Assembly: GCF_017526105.1 (NCBI RefSeq) | Contig: NZ_CP071839.1 | Span: forward strand, 7,478,001-7,542,000 | Direction of reading: 5' to 3' | Origin: Streptomyces cyanogenus | GTDB lineage: Bacteria > Actinomycetota > Actinomycetes > Streptomycetales > Streptomycetaceae | DNA length: 64,000 nt | Shown: positions 26,654-35,431 of the stretch, one piece after another | How positions within the stretch are numbered: position 1 is the stretch's first letter | How the letters are laid out: each line of letters begins with the position of its first letter | Notes under the pieces: generated by a model | Seen by the model: only the letters and a program-made list of their open reading frames with translations | Databases searched by the model: none | What the model was told of the DNA's origin: nothing | Position numbers and translations under genes: made by a program

Positions 26654-26757
26654 CTGCGCTGTCCCGAGGGATTCGGTCCCCGGGTGGCCGGGAACCAACG
26701 GGTGCACGCGGTCGTCCCACTGACAACGGGGAACGCCCGCGCGGACGGGAGGACGAG

Positions 26758-26952
26758 ATGACACACCGTACGGAAGCTCGCACCACGCCCCAGGACCCGG
26801 CCGAGGCCGCGGCCCTGCGCCGCGACCGCTTCGGCTCGCTGCCTGAGCGGATACGTCCGCAGGACACGGTGGAGACCAGGCCGGCGACCGTGCCGGACCC
26901 GGCGCGGGACGCCTACAACCCCGACGAGTGGCTGATCCGGTACTGCGGCTGA
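26758..26952 (+). CDS. small protein of unknown function
   Basis: 64 residues with a good ribosome site (GGGAGG, 5 nt spacing). The protein is acidic/basic mixed, without signal peptide or helix for the membrane, and ends ARDAYNPDEWLIRYCG. I do not recognise a named family. It is flanked by hairpins on both sides and probably forms its own transcription unit. Confidence 0.6.
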   Translation: MTHRTEARTTPQDPAEAAALRRDRFGSLPERIRPQDTVETRPATVPDPARDAYNPDEWLIRYCG

Positions 26953-26966
26953 GGCGGAACGGACGA

Positions 26967-26996
26967 GGCGGCGCCCGGCGGATGCCCGGCGCCGCC
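26967..26996. terminator. bidirectional hairpin between convergent genes
   Basis: GGCGGCGCC and GGCGCCGCC form a perfect 9-bp stem with a 12-nt loop that can pair further. It lies between the ends of the small protein gene and the dehydrogenase and can serve both. Confidence 0.65.
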
Positions 26997-27004
26997 CCTG
27001 GGGC

Positions 27005-28009
27005 TCAGCCCTGCCGCACCTCGGCCGGCGTCACCGGCCGGTGCTCGTGCAGGGACAGCGTGCAGGCCTCGGCGATCCAGCCGGACTCCAGGGCGTCCTC
27101 GACGGTGCACGGGGAGGGCCGGGTGCCCGCCACGACCTCGGTGAACGCCGTCAGTTCGGCGCGGTAGGCGTCGGTGAAGCGGTCCATGAAGAAGTCGTGC
27201 GGGGTGCCGGACGGGAAGCCAACGCCGGGCTCGACCGAGCGCAGCGGCAGCTTGTCGTCCAAGCCGACGGCGATGGAGTCGGCGAAGCCGTGGAGCTCCA
27301 TGCGCACGTCGTAACCACGCTTGTTGTGCCGGGAGTTGGACACCACCGCGATGGTGCCGTCGTCCAGGGTCAGGATCGCGCCGGTGGTGTCGGCGTCGCC
27401 CGCCGCCCTGATGTAGTCGGCGCCCCGGTTGCCGCCCACCGCGTACACCTCCGTGACCTCACGGCCCGTCACCCAGCGGATGATGTCGAAGTCGTGCACG
27501 GCACAGTCGCGGAAGATGCCGCCGGACGCGGCGACGTAGGCGGCCGGGGGCGGCGCCGGGTCCAGGGTCGTGGACCGGACGGTGTGCAGCTTGCCCAGCT
27601 CACCGGCCTGTACGGCGGCCCGCGCGGCGACGAAGCCCGCGTCGAAGCGCCGGTTGTAGCCGATCTGGATCGGCACGTCGCTGCCCTGCACCGCCTTGAG
27701 GACCTCGACGCCCTCGCTCATCGTCCGGGCGACGGGCTTCTCGCAGAAGACCGGGACACCGGCCTCGACACCGGCCAGGATCAGGGCGGGGTGGGCGTCG
27801 GTGGCCGCCGCGACGACGAGGCCGTCCACGCCGGCCGCCAGCAGGGCCTCGGGCGAGTCCGCGACCTCGGCACCGAACCGCTCGGCGGCGGCCTTGGCCG
27901 CGTCCGCGAACGGGTCGGTGACGACGAGCGACTCGACGGCGTCGAGGCCGGAGAGGGTCTCGGCGTGGAAGGCGCCGATGCGGCCGAGGCCGAGGATTCC
28001 GATACGCAT
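27005..28009 (-). CDS. iolG: inositol 2-dehydrogenase-like oxidoreductase
   Basis: 334-residue Gfo/Idh/MocA family enzyme. The N-terminal Rossmann fold has GILGLGRIGAFHAE; the catalytic EKPVART motif (Lys after FCE) and the C-terminal GGIFRDCAVHDFDIIRW match IolG-type dehydrogenases, in which the Asp-His pair (VHDFD) is catalytic. It would oxidise myo-inositol (or a related sugar) to scyllo-inosose with NAD+. The symbol rests on the neighbourhood as well as these motifs. ATG 28009; a short gap separates it from the broken gene upstream, whose promoter it may use. Confidence 0.85.
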   Translation of the reverse strand: MRIGILGLGRIGAFHAETLSGLDAVESLVVTDPFADAAKAAAERFGAEVADSPEALLAAGVDGLVVAAATDAHPALILAGVEAGVPVFCEKPVARTMSEGVEVLKAVQGSDVPIQIGYNRRFDAGFVAARAAVQAGELGKLHTVRSTTLDPAPPPAAYVAASGGIFRDCAVHDFDIIRWVTGREVTEVYAVGGNRGADYIRAAGDADTTGAILTLDDGTIAVVSNSRHNKRGYDVRMELHGFADSIAVGLDDKLPLRSVEPGVGFPSGTPHDFFMDRFTDAYRAELTAFTEVVAGTRPSPCTVEDALESGWIAEACTLSLHEHRPVTPAEVRQG

Positions 28010-28044
28010 GGTGCTCCTAGAGTGCGGAAGGGCTGCGAGGAAGG

Positions 28045-28566
28045 TCAGTCGAGTCCGCCTTCCAGAACGTTCTGGTCCCAGTCGATCACCGACCCGGTGA
28101 CCACGCCGGACCGCTCGGACAGCAGGAACACCACGAAGTCGGCGATCTCGTCCGGTCGGCCGAGCCTGCCCATCGGCGGCCGGGCCGCGGCCTGCTCCCG
28201 CCAGTCGTGCCCGGCGCCGTGGAAGGAGCGCTGGGTGACGTCCTCGCCCTCCGTCGCGGTCCAGCCGATGTCCAGGCCGTTGATCCGGATGCGGTCCCAG
28301 CGGTGGGCGTGCGCCGCGATGGGGTCCCCCCGCGCGAGTTCCGTTCGAGCGTGGGCGAGGGTCAGGCCCACCAGGGCCGCCTTGGCGGCGACGTAGCGAC
28401 CGCCGCCCATAGCGAAGAACGGCCCCTTGAGGTCGACCGCGAACAGCTCCGGCGTGTGCGGGTAGCCGGCCGGATCCGTGGTCCGCTCGACGACGGCGCG
28501 GAACGCGCCGAGGTCGCAGTCCTGCTCGGTCAGCCAGGCGCGGCCTGGCACGGTGGCGACGGACAT
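28045..28566 (-). pseudogene. chimeric remnant: phytanoyl-CoA dioxygenase start fused to SDR end
   Basis: The open frame of 173 codons from ATG 28566 (AGAGGG 8 nt upstream) looks intact but is a composite. The first 33 residues (MSVATVPGRAW... ending AGYPH) read like the N-terminus of a phytanoyl-CoA dioxygenase family protein. The rest is the C-terminal two thirds of a short-chain dehydrogenase: FAVDLKGPFFAM, YVAAK (catalytic Tyr and Lys), RIRINGLDIGW and a GRPDEIADFVVFLLS ending. The SDR cofactor-binding TGxxxGxG is missing, and there is a deletion between FFAM and GGGRYVAAK with odd sequence after it. A deletion joining two neighbouring genes fits. Activity is unlikely. Confidence 0.65.
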
Positions 28567-28649
28567 CGGTGTCCCTCTTTCGGTCACGGGAACGGCCACC
28601 GCTCACGGGAACGGGCTTCCGGTCCCGGAGGCGGCGCGGCCCTGTCATT

Positions 28650-28661
28650 CTTGTCAGTACA
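28650..28661 (+). promoter_or_regulatory. operator-like dyad TTGT-CAGT-ACAA
   Basis: Perfect inverted repeat with arms TTGT/ACAA, located 55 bp upstream of the regulator ATG and 84 bp upstream of the divergent broken gene. A similar element lies ahead of the importer operon (22537-22548). Confidence 0.5.
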
Positions 28662-28715
28662 AACCCCTCGAACAACAAGCACAGAGCCATCAAAAACCCC
28701 TCAAGGAGCCGGTTC

Positions 28716-29738
28716 ATGGGCCACCCGTTCCCGATCCGGGAGATCGCACGTCAGGCCGGTCTGAGCGAGGCCACCGTCGACCGCGTGCTGAACGGCAGGG
28801 GAGGGGTGCGGGAGAGCACCGCGCGGGAGGTGCACCGGGCCATCGCCGACCTCGACCGGCAGCGCACCCAGGTCCGGCTGGTCGGCCGTACCTTCATGGT
28901 CGACATCGTGGCGCAGGCGCCCGAACGTTTCACCACCGCCGTACGCGCGGCCCTGGAGGCCGAACTGCCCGCGCTGCACCCGGCCGTCGTCCGCTCCCGC
29001 TTCCACTTCCGCGAGACCGGACCGGTCCGGGAACTGGTCGGCACCCTGGACCGGATCGCCCGGCGCGGCTCGCAGGGCGTGATCCTCAAGGCCCCGGACG
29101 TCCCCGAGGTCACCGCGGCGGTCGGCCGGCTCGCCGCCGCAGGCGTCCCGGTCGTCACCCTCGTCACCGACCTGCCCACGAGCGGCCGCGTCGGCTACGT
29201 CGGCATCGACAACCGGGCGGCCGGCGCGACCGCCGCCTACCTGATGGGCCAGTGGCTCGGCGACCGGCCCGGCAACGTCCTCACCAGCCTCAGCAGCGGC
29301 TTCTTCCGCAACGAGGAGGAGCGCGAGATGGGGTTCCGCAGCGTGATGCGGGCCCGGCAGCCGCAGCGCGCGCTGGTGGAGATCACCGAGGGGCAGGGCC
29401 TGGACGCCACCCAGTACGACCTGGTCCGCGCCGCCCTGGACCGCGACCCGGAGATCCGGGCGGTGTACTCCATCGGCGGCGGCAACGACGCCACCCTGCG
29501 GGCCTTCGCCGACCTCGGCCGCGACTGCGCGGTGTTCGTCGCCCACGACCTGGACCACGACAACACCCGCCTGCTGCGTGAGCACCGCCTGTCCGCCGTG
29601 CTCCACCACGACCTGCGGCACGATCTGCGCGAGGCCTGCCACGAGGTGATGCGCTTCCACGGGGCCCTGCCGCCCGCCGGGCCGGTGCTGCCGTCGGCGA
29701 TCCAGGTGGTCACCCCGTACAACATGCCTACGGGCTGA
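28716..29738 (+). CDS. LacI-family regulator of the inositol locus
   Basis: 340 residues. The N-terminal helix-turn-helix is IREIARQAGLSEATVDRVLNG with the hinge GRGGVREST, typical of LacI/GalR proteins. A periplasmic-binding-protein-like sensor domain follows (VDIVAQAPERFTTAV, YSIGGGNDATLRAF). ATG 28716 has AAGGAG 7 nt upstream. It is likely to repress the importer, isomerase and dehydrogenases and to be released by a cyclitol. It converges with the second Gfo/Idh/MocA oxidoreductase and overlaps its end by 11 bp. Confidence 0.9.
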   Translation: MGHPFPIREIARQAGLSEATVDRVLNGRGGVRESTAREVHRAIADLDRQRTQVRLVGRTFMVDIVAQAPERFTTAVRAALEAELPALHPAVVRSRFHFRETGPVRELVGTLDRIARRGSQGVILKAPDVPEVTAAVGRLAAAGVPVVTLVTDLPTSGRVGYVGIDNRAAGATAAYLMGQWLGDRPGNVLTSLSSGFFRNEEEREMGFRSVMRARQPQRALVEITEGQGLDATQYDLVRAALDRDPEIRAVYSIGGGNDATLRAFADLGRDCAVFVAHDLDHDNTRLLREHRLSAVLHHDLRHDLREACHEVMRFHGALPPAGPVLPSAIQVVTPYNMPTG

Positions 29739-30879
29739 CCCACCGGCCGCTCCGCGCCGACTCCGCCATGGCGTCCAGCACGGTCGCGCTGTGCACCGCG
29801 TCCGCGAGGGTGGTGCCGTACGGCGTGCCCTCGGCGATGGAGCGGACGAAGCGGCAGGCCTCGATCACCTTCAGGTCGTCGTAGCCCATCGCGTTGGCCG
29901 CGCCCGGCTGGAAGGCGGCGAACTCGCCGGCGCCCGGGCCGACGTACACCGTGCTCACCGGTTGGTCCTGGTACGTCGTACCGCGGCTCACCTTCAGCTC
30001 GTTCATCCGGCGGAAGTCCCAGAACACCGCGCCACGGGTCCCGTGCACCTCGAAGCCGTAGGCGTTCTGTTCGCCGACCGAGACCCGGCAGGCCTCCAGG
30101 ACCCCACGCGCACCGGAGGCGAAGCGCAGCAGGCAGCCGACGTAGTCCTCGTTCTCGACCGGGCCCGGCTCGCCGCCGGCGGCCAGGGCGTGGCCGGCCG
30201 TCGCGCCGCTCGGACGGGCCCGCTGCGGCACGAAGACCGCCGTGTCGGCGGTGAGCGCGGCGATGTCGCCGAGCAGGAAGCGGGCCAGGTCGACGCCGTG
30301 CGAGGCTAGGTCGCCGAGCACCCCGCTGCCGCCGCGCTCGCGCTCGTAACGCCAGGTCAGGGCGCCGTCCGGGTGGGCCGCGTAGTCGCTGAAGAGGCGG
30401 ATGCGGACATGCGTGACCGTGCCGAGCTCGCCGTTGACGATCAGCTCGCGGGCGGCCTCCACGGCGGGCGCGTTGCGGTAGTTGAAGCCCACCGTGCCCT
30501 GCACGCCGGACCTGGTGACCGCGTCGGCGACCGCGCGGGCGTCCTCGGCGGTCAGGCCCACCGGCTTCTCGATCCACAGGTGCTTGCCGGCCTCGGCCAT
30601 CGCCACGCCGATCTCCCGGTGCAGGAAGTTCGGCGCGGTGACGCTCACCGCCTGCACGCGCGGGTCGGCCGCCACCTCCCGCCAGTCGCGGGTCGCCGAG
30701 GCGAACCCGAACCGCTCGGCGGCCTCCTCGGCCCGCCCCGGCACCTCCTCGGCGACGGTGACGAGCCGGGGCCGCAGCGGCAGCCGGGGGTAGTGGTGCG
30801 GGAGCCGGGCGTACGCCTGGCTGTGCACCCGGCCCATCCAGCCGAACCCGACGACGGCGACACCGAGCGCGTCCGCCAT
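29728..30879 (-). CDS. Gfo/Idh/MocA family oxidoreductase
   Basis: 383-residue NAD(P)-dependent dehydrogenase. N-terminal GVAVVGFGWMGRVHSQAYARL, catalytic EKPVGLTAEDA (Lys of EKP) and C-terminal GSGVLGDLASHGVDLARFL mark the family. Such enzymes oxidise inositols or glucose-derived sugars; the exact substrate is not visible. ATG 30879 has GAGAGGGG upstream and lies next to a perfect LacI-type operator (30896-30907). It is divergent from the LacI regulator gene at 30994. Confidence 0.87.
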   Translation of the reverse strand: MADALGVAVVGFGWMGRVHSQAYARLPHHYPRLPLRPRLVTVAEEVPGRAEEAAERFGFASATRDWREVAADPRVQAVSVTAPNFLHREIGVAMAEAGKHLWIEKPVGLTAEDARAVADAVTRSGVQGTVGFNYRNAPAVEAARELIVNGELGTVTHVRIRLFSDYAAHPDGALTWRYERERGGSGVLGDLASHGVDLARFLLGDIAALTADTAVFVPQRARPSGATAGHALAAGGEPGPVENEDYVGCLLRFASGARGVLEACRVSVGEQNAYGFEVHGTRGAVFWDFRRMNELKVSRGTTYQDQPVSTVYVGPGAGEFAAFQPGAANAMGYDDLKVIEACRFVRSIAEGTPYGTTLADAVHSATVLDAMAESARSGRWVSP

Positions 30880-30895
30880 GACAGCCCCTCTCTCT

Positions 30896-30907
30896 TGGAC
30901 CGGTCCA
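30896..30907. promoter_or_regulatory. LacI-type operator TGGACCGGTCCA (site 1)
   Basis: A perfect 12-bp palindrome, 17 bp upstream of the oxidoreductase ATG. Its sequence matches the second site ahead of the regulator gene. Confidence 0.7.
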
Positions 30908-30976
30908 TCCTCGGTCCAGGCCACCTTTGTTCTGACATGCCCTGGGTGTCAACCCTTTGACAGCGCGGCACGCCAC

Positions 30977-30990
30977 ATGGAACGGTCCAT
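30977..30990. promoter_or_regulatory. LacI-type operator ATGGAACGGTCCAT (site 2)
   Basis: A 14-bp palindrome with one central mismatch, 4 bp before the regulator's ATG. With site 1 it gives the consensus TGGAMCGGTCCA. Its position over the start region predicts strong autorepression. Confidence 0.7.
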
Positions 30991-30993
30991 CCC

Positions 30994-32001
30994 ATGAGAC
31001 CGCCGACGATCCGTGACGTGGCCGAACGGGCCGGTGTGTCGAAGTCCCTGGTCTCGCTGGTGCTGCGCGGCTCCGGCCCGGTGCGCCCGGAGAAACGGGA
31101 GGCGGTCCTGCGGGCCGTGCGCGAGCTGGGCTACCGGCCGAACGCGGCGGCCCGCAGCCTCAGCGAACAGCGCACCCGCACCGTCGGCGTCCTCCTGGAC
31201 GACCTGCGCAACCCCTGGTTCGTGGACCTGCTCGACGGGCTCAACCCCCCGCTGCACGCGGCCGGCCTGCGCATGCTCCTCGCCGACGCGCGCCTCAACC
31301 GGCGCATCGGCCACGACCTGGCGGAACCCTTTCTGGACCTGGGCGCCGACGGCCTGGTGGTGGTCGGCACGGTCCCGGACGCGGGCGGCCTCGGGGCGCT
31401 CGCGCGGCGGATGCCGGTCGTCGTGGCGGGCGCGCGCGAGGCGCAGCCGCCAGGCGTGGACGTCGTCGCCGGTGACGACGAGCAGGGCGCCCGGCTCGCC
31501 ACCGAGCACCTGCTCGGACTCGGCCACCGCCGGATCGCGCACCTCGCGGGCCACGGCGCCGTCGGCGTGCTGCGCAGGCGGGGCTTCGAGGCGGCGATGC
31601 GGGCGCACGGCGCCGAGCCGCTGGTCGAACCCGGTGACCTGACCGAGGAGGGCGGCTACCGGGGGACCGTACGCCTGCTCAGCCGCCCCGAACCGCCCTC
31701 GGCGCTGTTCGCCGTCAACGACATGGCCGCGGTGGGCGCCCTGTCGGCGGCCGGGGAACTGGGCCTGCGGGTGCCCCACGACCTGTCGGTGGCCGGGTAC
31801 GACAACACCAGCGTCTCCCGGCTGCGGCACCTGTGGCTGACCACCGTCGACACCTCCCCGCACGAGGTGGGCCGGCGCGCCGCCCGCTGTCTGCTGGACC
31901 GCTTCGCCCGGCCGGAGCGCGAGGGGCGGGTGCACCTGGCCGTGCCGACGCTGGAGGTCCGGGGTACGACGGGGCCGCCCGCGGCCGGCCTCACAGGCTG
32001 A
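30994..32001 (+). CDS. LacI-family transcriptional regulator
   Basis: 335 residues. Helix-turn-helix: TIRDVAERAGVSKSLVSLVLRG; hinge GYRPNAAARSLSEQRT with the usual Ala-Ala-Ala-Arg-Ser-Leu. The sensor domain has GLVVVGTVPDAGG, AVNDMAAVGAL and the SVAGYDNTSVSRLR block typical of GalR proteins. Two operator-like palindromes flank the divergent promoter with the Gfo/Idh/MocA oxidoreductase, so it probably controls that gene and itself. No ribosome site is seen before ATG 30994; a leaderless transcript is possible. Confidence 0.93.
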   Translation: MRPPTIRDVAERAGVSKSLVSLVLRGSGPVRPEKREAVLRAVRELGYRPNAAARSLSEQRTRTVGVLLDDLRNPWFVDLLDGLNPPLHAAGLRMLLADARLNRRIGHDLAEPFLDLGADGLVVVGTVPDAGGLGALARRMPVVVAGAREAQPPGVDVVAGDDEQGARLATEHLLGLGHRRIAHLAGHGAVGVLRRRGFEAAMRAHGAEPLVEPGDLTEEGGYRGTVRLLSRPEPPSALFAVNDMAAVGALSAAGELGLRVPHDLSVAGYDNTSVSRLRHLWLTTVDTSPHEVGRRAARCLLDRFARPEREGRVHLAVPTLEVRGTTGPPAAGLTG

Positions 32002-32335
32002 TCGCGTACGCCTTGCGCAGTGTCTCGTGCACCGTCCAGGTCGTACGGTCGCCCGCGCGGAGCACCGCCATGTCGCCGGGCCCCACCGTCAGCGTCGGCC
32101 CGTCCGCCACCTCGATCGTCGCCGACCCGCTGATCACCACGAACAGCTCGTCCGCCTCCGTGTCGGTGACCACGCCCGGGGTGATCTGCCAGATCCCGCG
32201 GATCTGCCGGCCGTCCGCCGACTCCCAGACCACCTTCCCGGTGACCTCCGGGTTCCCGGAGACGATCTGCTCCGGGTCCAGGGGCTCGGGTCGGAGGTCG
32301 GCGTCGGGGATGTGGAGCGCGAAACTGGGCGTCAT
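31991..32335 (-). CDS. cupin-domain protein (DUF861-like)
   Basis: 114 residues with the single-domain cupin fold: GIWQITPGVVTDTEADELFVVISGSATIEV (cupin motif 1 with Glu/His positions altered) and VGPGDMAVLRAGDRTTW (motif 2). These resemble the DUF861 group, of which some members act on ureidoglycine, while others are sensors of unknown substrate. It overlaps the LacI gene end by 11 bp on the opposite strand. Confidence 0.8.
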   Translation of the reverse strand: MTPSFALHIPDADLRPEPLDPEQIVSGNPEVTGKVVWESADGRQIRGIWQITPGVVTDTEADELFVVISGSATIEVADGPTLTVGPGDMAVLRAGDRTTWTVHETLRKAYAISL

Positions 32336-32463
32336 GCGGCCGACCCTAGTCGGCGCGCGGGCGGTGCCGCCGTCGACAGGGTGTGCGGCATCGGGCCTGG
32401 TCGCAGGACACTTCGTCGGGTCCCGCGGTGGCGGGGGCGCCCGGCGTGCGTGATCGTGGGGTC

Positions 32464-32979
32464 ATGGCTGACTCCACGGCGGTCGGCACGGCACCGTCCC
32501 GGCACCAGGGCACGCGCGAGGTCGTCCTCTTCGGCGGGGTGTACGGCGCGGTCCTCGCCAGCTCGATGGTGGCGGCGCTCACCCAGTACGGGCACACCTC
32601 CGCCGAGGTCCGCGGCTACGACGCCGCGTGGGTGCTGGTGACCGCGTTCGCGTCCGCCCTCGCCCACGGCTACGCCCACTACATCGCCGAGCGCGTCCCG
32701 CGCCGCCGCTGGGACATCGTGCTCGCCCTGCGCAACGAGTGGCCGCTGGTCACGGCCGTGCTGCCCACGGTCTTCCTGCTGGCGGGCGCGCGCTGGGGGT
32801 GGTGGCCCGCGAAAGGGGTGGAGTACGTCGCGTTCGCCCTCAACATCGTGATCCTGTTCGTCCTCGGCCTCGTCACCGCCCGGTGGACGGCCCGCACCTG
32901 GCCGATGGCCGTCCTGGTCGGGCTGGGGGACGCGCTGCTGGGCCTGATCGTGGTGGTGGCGAACGCGCTCATCAAGTAG
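32464..32979 (+). CDS. small integral membrane protein
   Basis: 171 residues with about five hydrophobic helices (EVVLFGGVYGAVLASSMV, AAWVLVTAFASALAHGYAHY, LVTAVLPTVFLLAGARW, EYVAFALNIVILFVLGLV and MAVLVGLGDALLGLIVVV). I cannot name the family or a function. ATG 32464 is the in-frame start nearest the first helix; an upstream ATG at 32383 would add Arg/Gly-rich sequence. Confidence 0.75.
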   Translation: MADSTAVGTAPSRHQGTREVVLFGGVYGAVLASSMVAALTQYGHTSAEVRGYDAAWVLVTAFASALAHGYAHYIAERVPRRRWDIVLALRNEWPLVTAVLPTVFLLAGARWGWWPAKGVEYVAFALNIVILFVLGLVTARWTARTWPMAVLVGLGDALLGLIVVVANALIK

Positions 32980-33071
32980 CCGGTTCGGGGGGGCCGGCGC
33001 AGTCGTCGGGCGGGTCCGCCGGGTCTGGCGCGACCCCCGGGAGGGCTCGTGGGGTCTGCCGGCGGGAGGGG

Positions 33072-33650
33072 TCAGCGGGTGGTGCGGACGCCGTCCAGGG
33101 CGATGGCCAGGACCCGGTCGCGCTGGGCGTCGTTCTCGAAGACCGTCGCCGTGATCCCGGCGACCATCCGCACCAGATCGCCGAACTCCATGTCCGCGCG
33201 CGCGACGCCGGCCTGCTGCGCCCGCTCCAGCAGCGGGCCGCCGGCCGCGTACATGGAGTCGCGGCAGGACTGGAAGATGTCCGACTCGCCGTCGAGGGCC
33301 TCGCGGACGGCGCGCTTGGTGACCATGTACCCGGCGAACCGGTCCAGCCATGCCGTCAGCGCCTCCCACGGCTCCCGGTCGCCGAGTTCGACGGCCGCCC
33401 GGCACAGGGCGTTGACCTCGTCGGCGTAGACGCTCTCGAACAGGTCGCGGCGGGTCGGGAAGTTCCGGTACAGCGTGCCGATGCCGACCCCGGCGCGGCG
33501 GGCGATGTCCTCCAGCGAGGCGTCCGCCCCGTGCTCGGCGAAGGCCTCGCGGGCCGCGGTGAGCAGGGCGTCGTAGTTGCGGGCGGCGTCCTTACGGTGC
33601 GGCCGGCGGGCCGCCACGATCTCGCTGACGGGGAACGGCGTGGCCGTCAC
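33072..33650 (-). CDS. TetR-family repressor
   Basis: 192 residues. The DNA-binding N-terminus has SLEDIARRAGVGIGTLYRNFPTRRDLFESVY, the standard TetR helix-turn-helix; the C-terminal part is the variable ligand domain (SetR C21-type, with FEFGDLVRMVAGI-like ends). GTG 33650 is supported by GGGAGG 5 nt upstream. It is divergent from the MFS exporter, and two palindromic operators (33681-33720) lie between them. It should repress the exporter until a drug-like ligand binds. Confidence 0.92.
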   Translation of the reverse strand: MTATPFPVSEIVAARRPHRKDAARNYDALLTAAREAFAEHGADASLEDIARRAGVGIGTLYRNFPTRRDLFESVYADEVNALCRAAVELGDREPWEALTAWLDRFAGYMVTKRAVREALDGESDIFQSCRDSMYAAGGPLLERAQQAGVARADMEFGDLVRMVAGITATVFENDAQRDRVLAIALDGVRTTR

Positions 33651-33680
33651 TGCTGCCTCCCGGGAAGGGCATCGATTGAA

Positions 33681-33720
33681 GCGGAGGGTCACCTCCGCTA
33701 CAGTGGAGGGGTACCTCCAC
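33681..33720. promoter_or_regulatory. tandem TetR operators
   Basis: Two perfect 18-bp palindromes, GCGGAGG-GTCA-CCTCCGC (33681-33698) and GTGGAGG-GGTA-CCTCCAC (33703-33720), 22 bp apart centre to centre. They lie between the repressor and the MFS gene, as expected for binding by two TetR dimers on the same face of DNA. Confidence 0.85.
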
Positions 33721-33856
33721 TTTAACAGTGCGGGGTCGGCTCCGCCGTGGCCGGACGCGGCCCGCCCGGCCGGCTCCGCCGTCCCGCGGCACGGCCCGTA
33801 CGACCGTGCCCCACGTACTCGATCTCCAGCGTCCCTGATCCGGGAGAGGCTCCTCC

Positions 33857-35287
33857 ATGCCCCGCGCGTCCACCCGCCTCACCTTCACGGTCCTCGCGAC
33901 CGGTGCCGGCGTGTTCTCCATGCTGCAATCGCTGATCGCGCCGGCCCTGCCGACCGTCCAGCACGCCCTGCACACCTCGCAGTCCACCGCGACCTGGGTG
34001 ATGACGGCCTACCTGCTGTCCGCCTCCATCTTCACCCCCATCCTCGGCCGGGTCGGCGACCTCGTCGGCAAGAAACGCACCCTCGTCGCCGTCCTGGTGA
34101 CCGTCCTCGCGGGCTGTCTCATCGCCGCGCTGGCGCCGACCATCGGCGTACTGATCGCCGCCCGGGTCGTCCAGGGCGTCGGCGGCGCCCTGTTCCCGCT
34201 CTCCTTCGGCATCATCCGGGACGAGTTCGCCCCCGGTGAGGTCAGCGGCAGCATCAGCAGCCTCTCCGCCGTGATCGCCGCCGGTGGCGGGGTCGGCATG
34301 GTGGCCGCCGGGCCGATCGTGTCCGCGCTCGACTACCGCTGGCTGTTCTGGATCCCGGTCGCGGTCGTGGCCGCGACGGTCCTGATCGCCGCGCGCTACG
34401 TCCCCGAGTCGCCCAAGAGGGCCGAGGGCAGGGTCGGTTGGGGCGGCGCCGTCCTGCTCTCCGGCTGGCTGGTCGCCCTGCTGCTGCCGCTGAGCCAGGC
34501 CGGGCGGTGGGGCTGGGGCTCGGTGAAGGTGCTCGGTCTGTTCGCCGCCGCCGTCGTCCTGTTCACGGTGTGGCTGGCGGCCGAGGCCCGGTCGCGCAAC
34601 CCGCTCATCGACCTGCGGGTGCTGCGACAGCCCGCGGTGTGGACGACCAACGCGGCCGCCCTGCTGTTCGGCGCCGGCATGTACTCGATCTGGTCCTTCC
34701 TGCCGGGCTTCGTCCAGACCCCGTCCGCGGCCGGTTACGGTTTCGGCGCCGGCGTGACCGCCTCCGGCCTGCTCATGCTGCCGATGCTGGTCGCGATGTT
34801 CCTCTCCGGTGTCCTGTCGGGACGCCTGGAACCCCGCGTCGGCGCGAAGGCGTTGCTCACCACGGGTGCCGCCCTCGGCGCGGTCGCCTGCGGCTTCCTC
34901 ACCCTGTGGCATGACGCGCAGTGGCAGATCGCCGTCGTCGCGGGCATGTTCGGCCTCGGCACCGGGCTCGCCTTCGCCTCCATGGCCAACCTCATCGTGG
35001 GCAGCGTGCCGGCGGAGCAGACCGGTGCCGCGACCGGCATGAACGCCAACATCCGCACCATCGGCGGCTCGATCGGCGCCGCGCTCACCAGCGTCCTGGT
35101 CACCGGCCGGCTCCAGCCCTCGGGCCTGCCTTACGCCTCCGGCTACACCCACGGCTGGGCCCTGCTCGCCCTCCTCTGCCTGGCCGCGGCCGGCGCCGCC
35201 CTCCTCGTCCCGGTACGCCGCCCCGCCCACCCGGCCCTCACCGGCCCCGCCCCGGCCCCGACCCGGGCACCCGCCCGCGTACGGTAG
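33857..35287 (+). CDS. MFS drug/metabolite exporter (DHA2-like)
   Basis: 476-residue major facilitator superfamily transporter with about 14 hydrophobic helices, which suits the DHA2 group of multidrug:H+ antiporters. Motif A is GRVGDLVGKKRT (between helices 2 and 3), motif C-like segment GGGVGMVAAGPIVS follows. Under the divergent TetR repressor it probably exports an antibiotic or a toxic metabolite. The long basic C-terminus is Pro-rich. Confidence 0.92.
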   Translation: MPRASTRLTFTVLATGAGVFSMLQSLIAPALPTVQHALHTSQSTATWVMTAYLLSASIFTPILGRVGDLVGKKRTLVAVLVTVLAGCLIAALAPTIGVLIAARVVQGVGGALFPLSFGIIRDEFAPGEVSGSISSLSAVIAAGGGVGMVAAGPIVSALDYRWLFWIPVAVVAATVLIAARYVPESPKRAEGRVGWGGAVLLSGWLVALLLPLSQAGRWGWGSVKVLGLFAAAVVLFTVWLAAEARSRNPLIDLRVLRQPAVWTTNAAALLFGAGMYSIWSFLPGFVQTPSAAGYGFGAGVTASGLLMLPMLVAMFLSGVLSGRLEPRVGAKALLTTGAALGAVACGFLTLWHDAQWQIAVVAGMFGLGTGLAFASMANLIVGSVPAEQTGAATGMNANIRTIGGSIGAALTSVLVTGRLQPSGLPYASGYTHGWALLALLCLAAAGAALLVPVRRPAHPALTGPAPAPTRAPARVR

Positions 35288-35325
35288 GGTTGACCTGCGT
35301 GATCACGCGGAACCCGCGTGAGACC

Positions 35326-35404
<79 letters not shown>

Positions 35405-35431
35405 AGAGTGCCTGGGGGTTTTCCCGAGGTC

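Noticed and set aside
35303..35321. Hairpin TCACGCGG-AAC-CCGCGTGA before tRNA-Pro copy 2 as an MFS terminator
   Set aside because: A similar hairpin precedes copy 1, where no gene ends just upstream, so it more likely belongs to the tRNA promoter or leader region.
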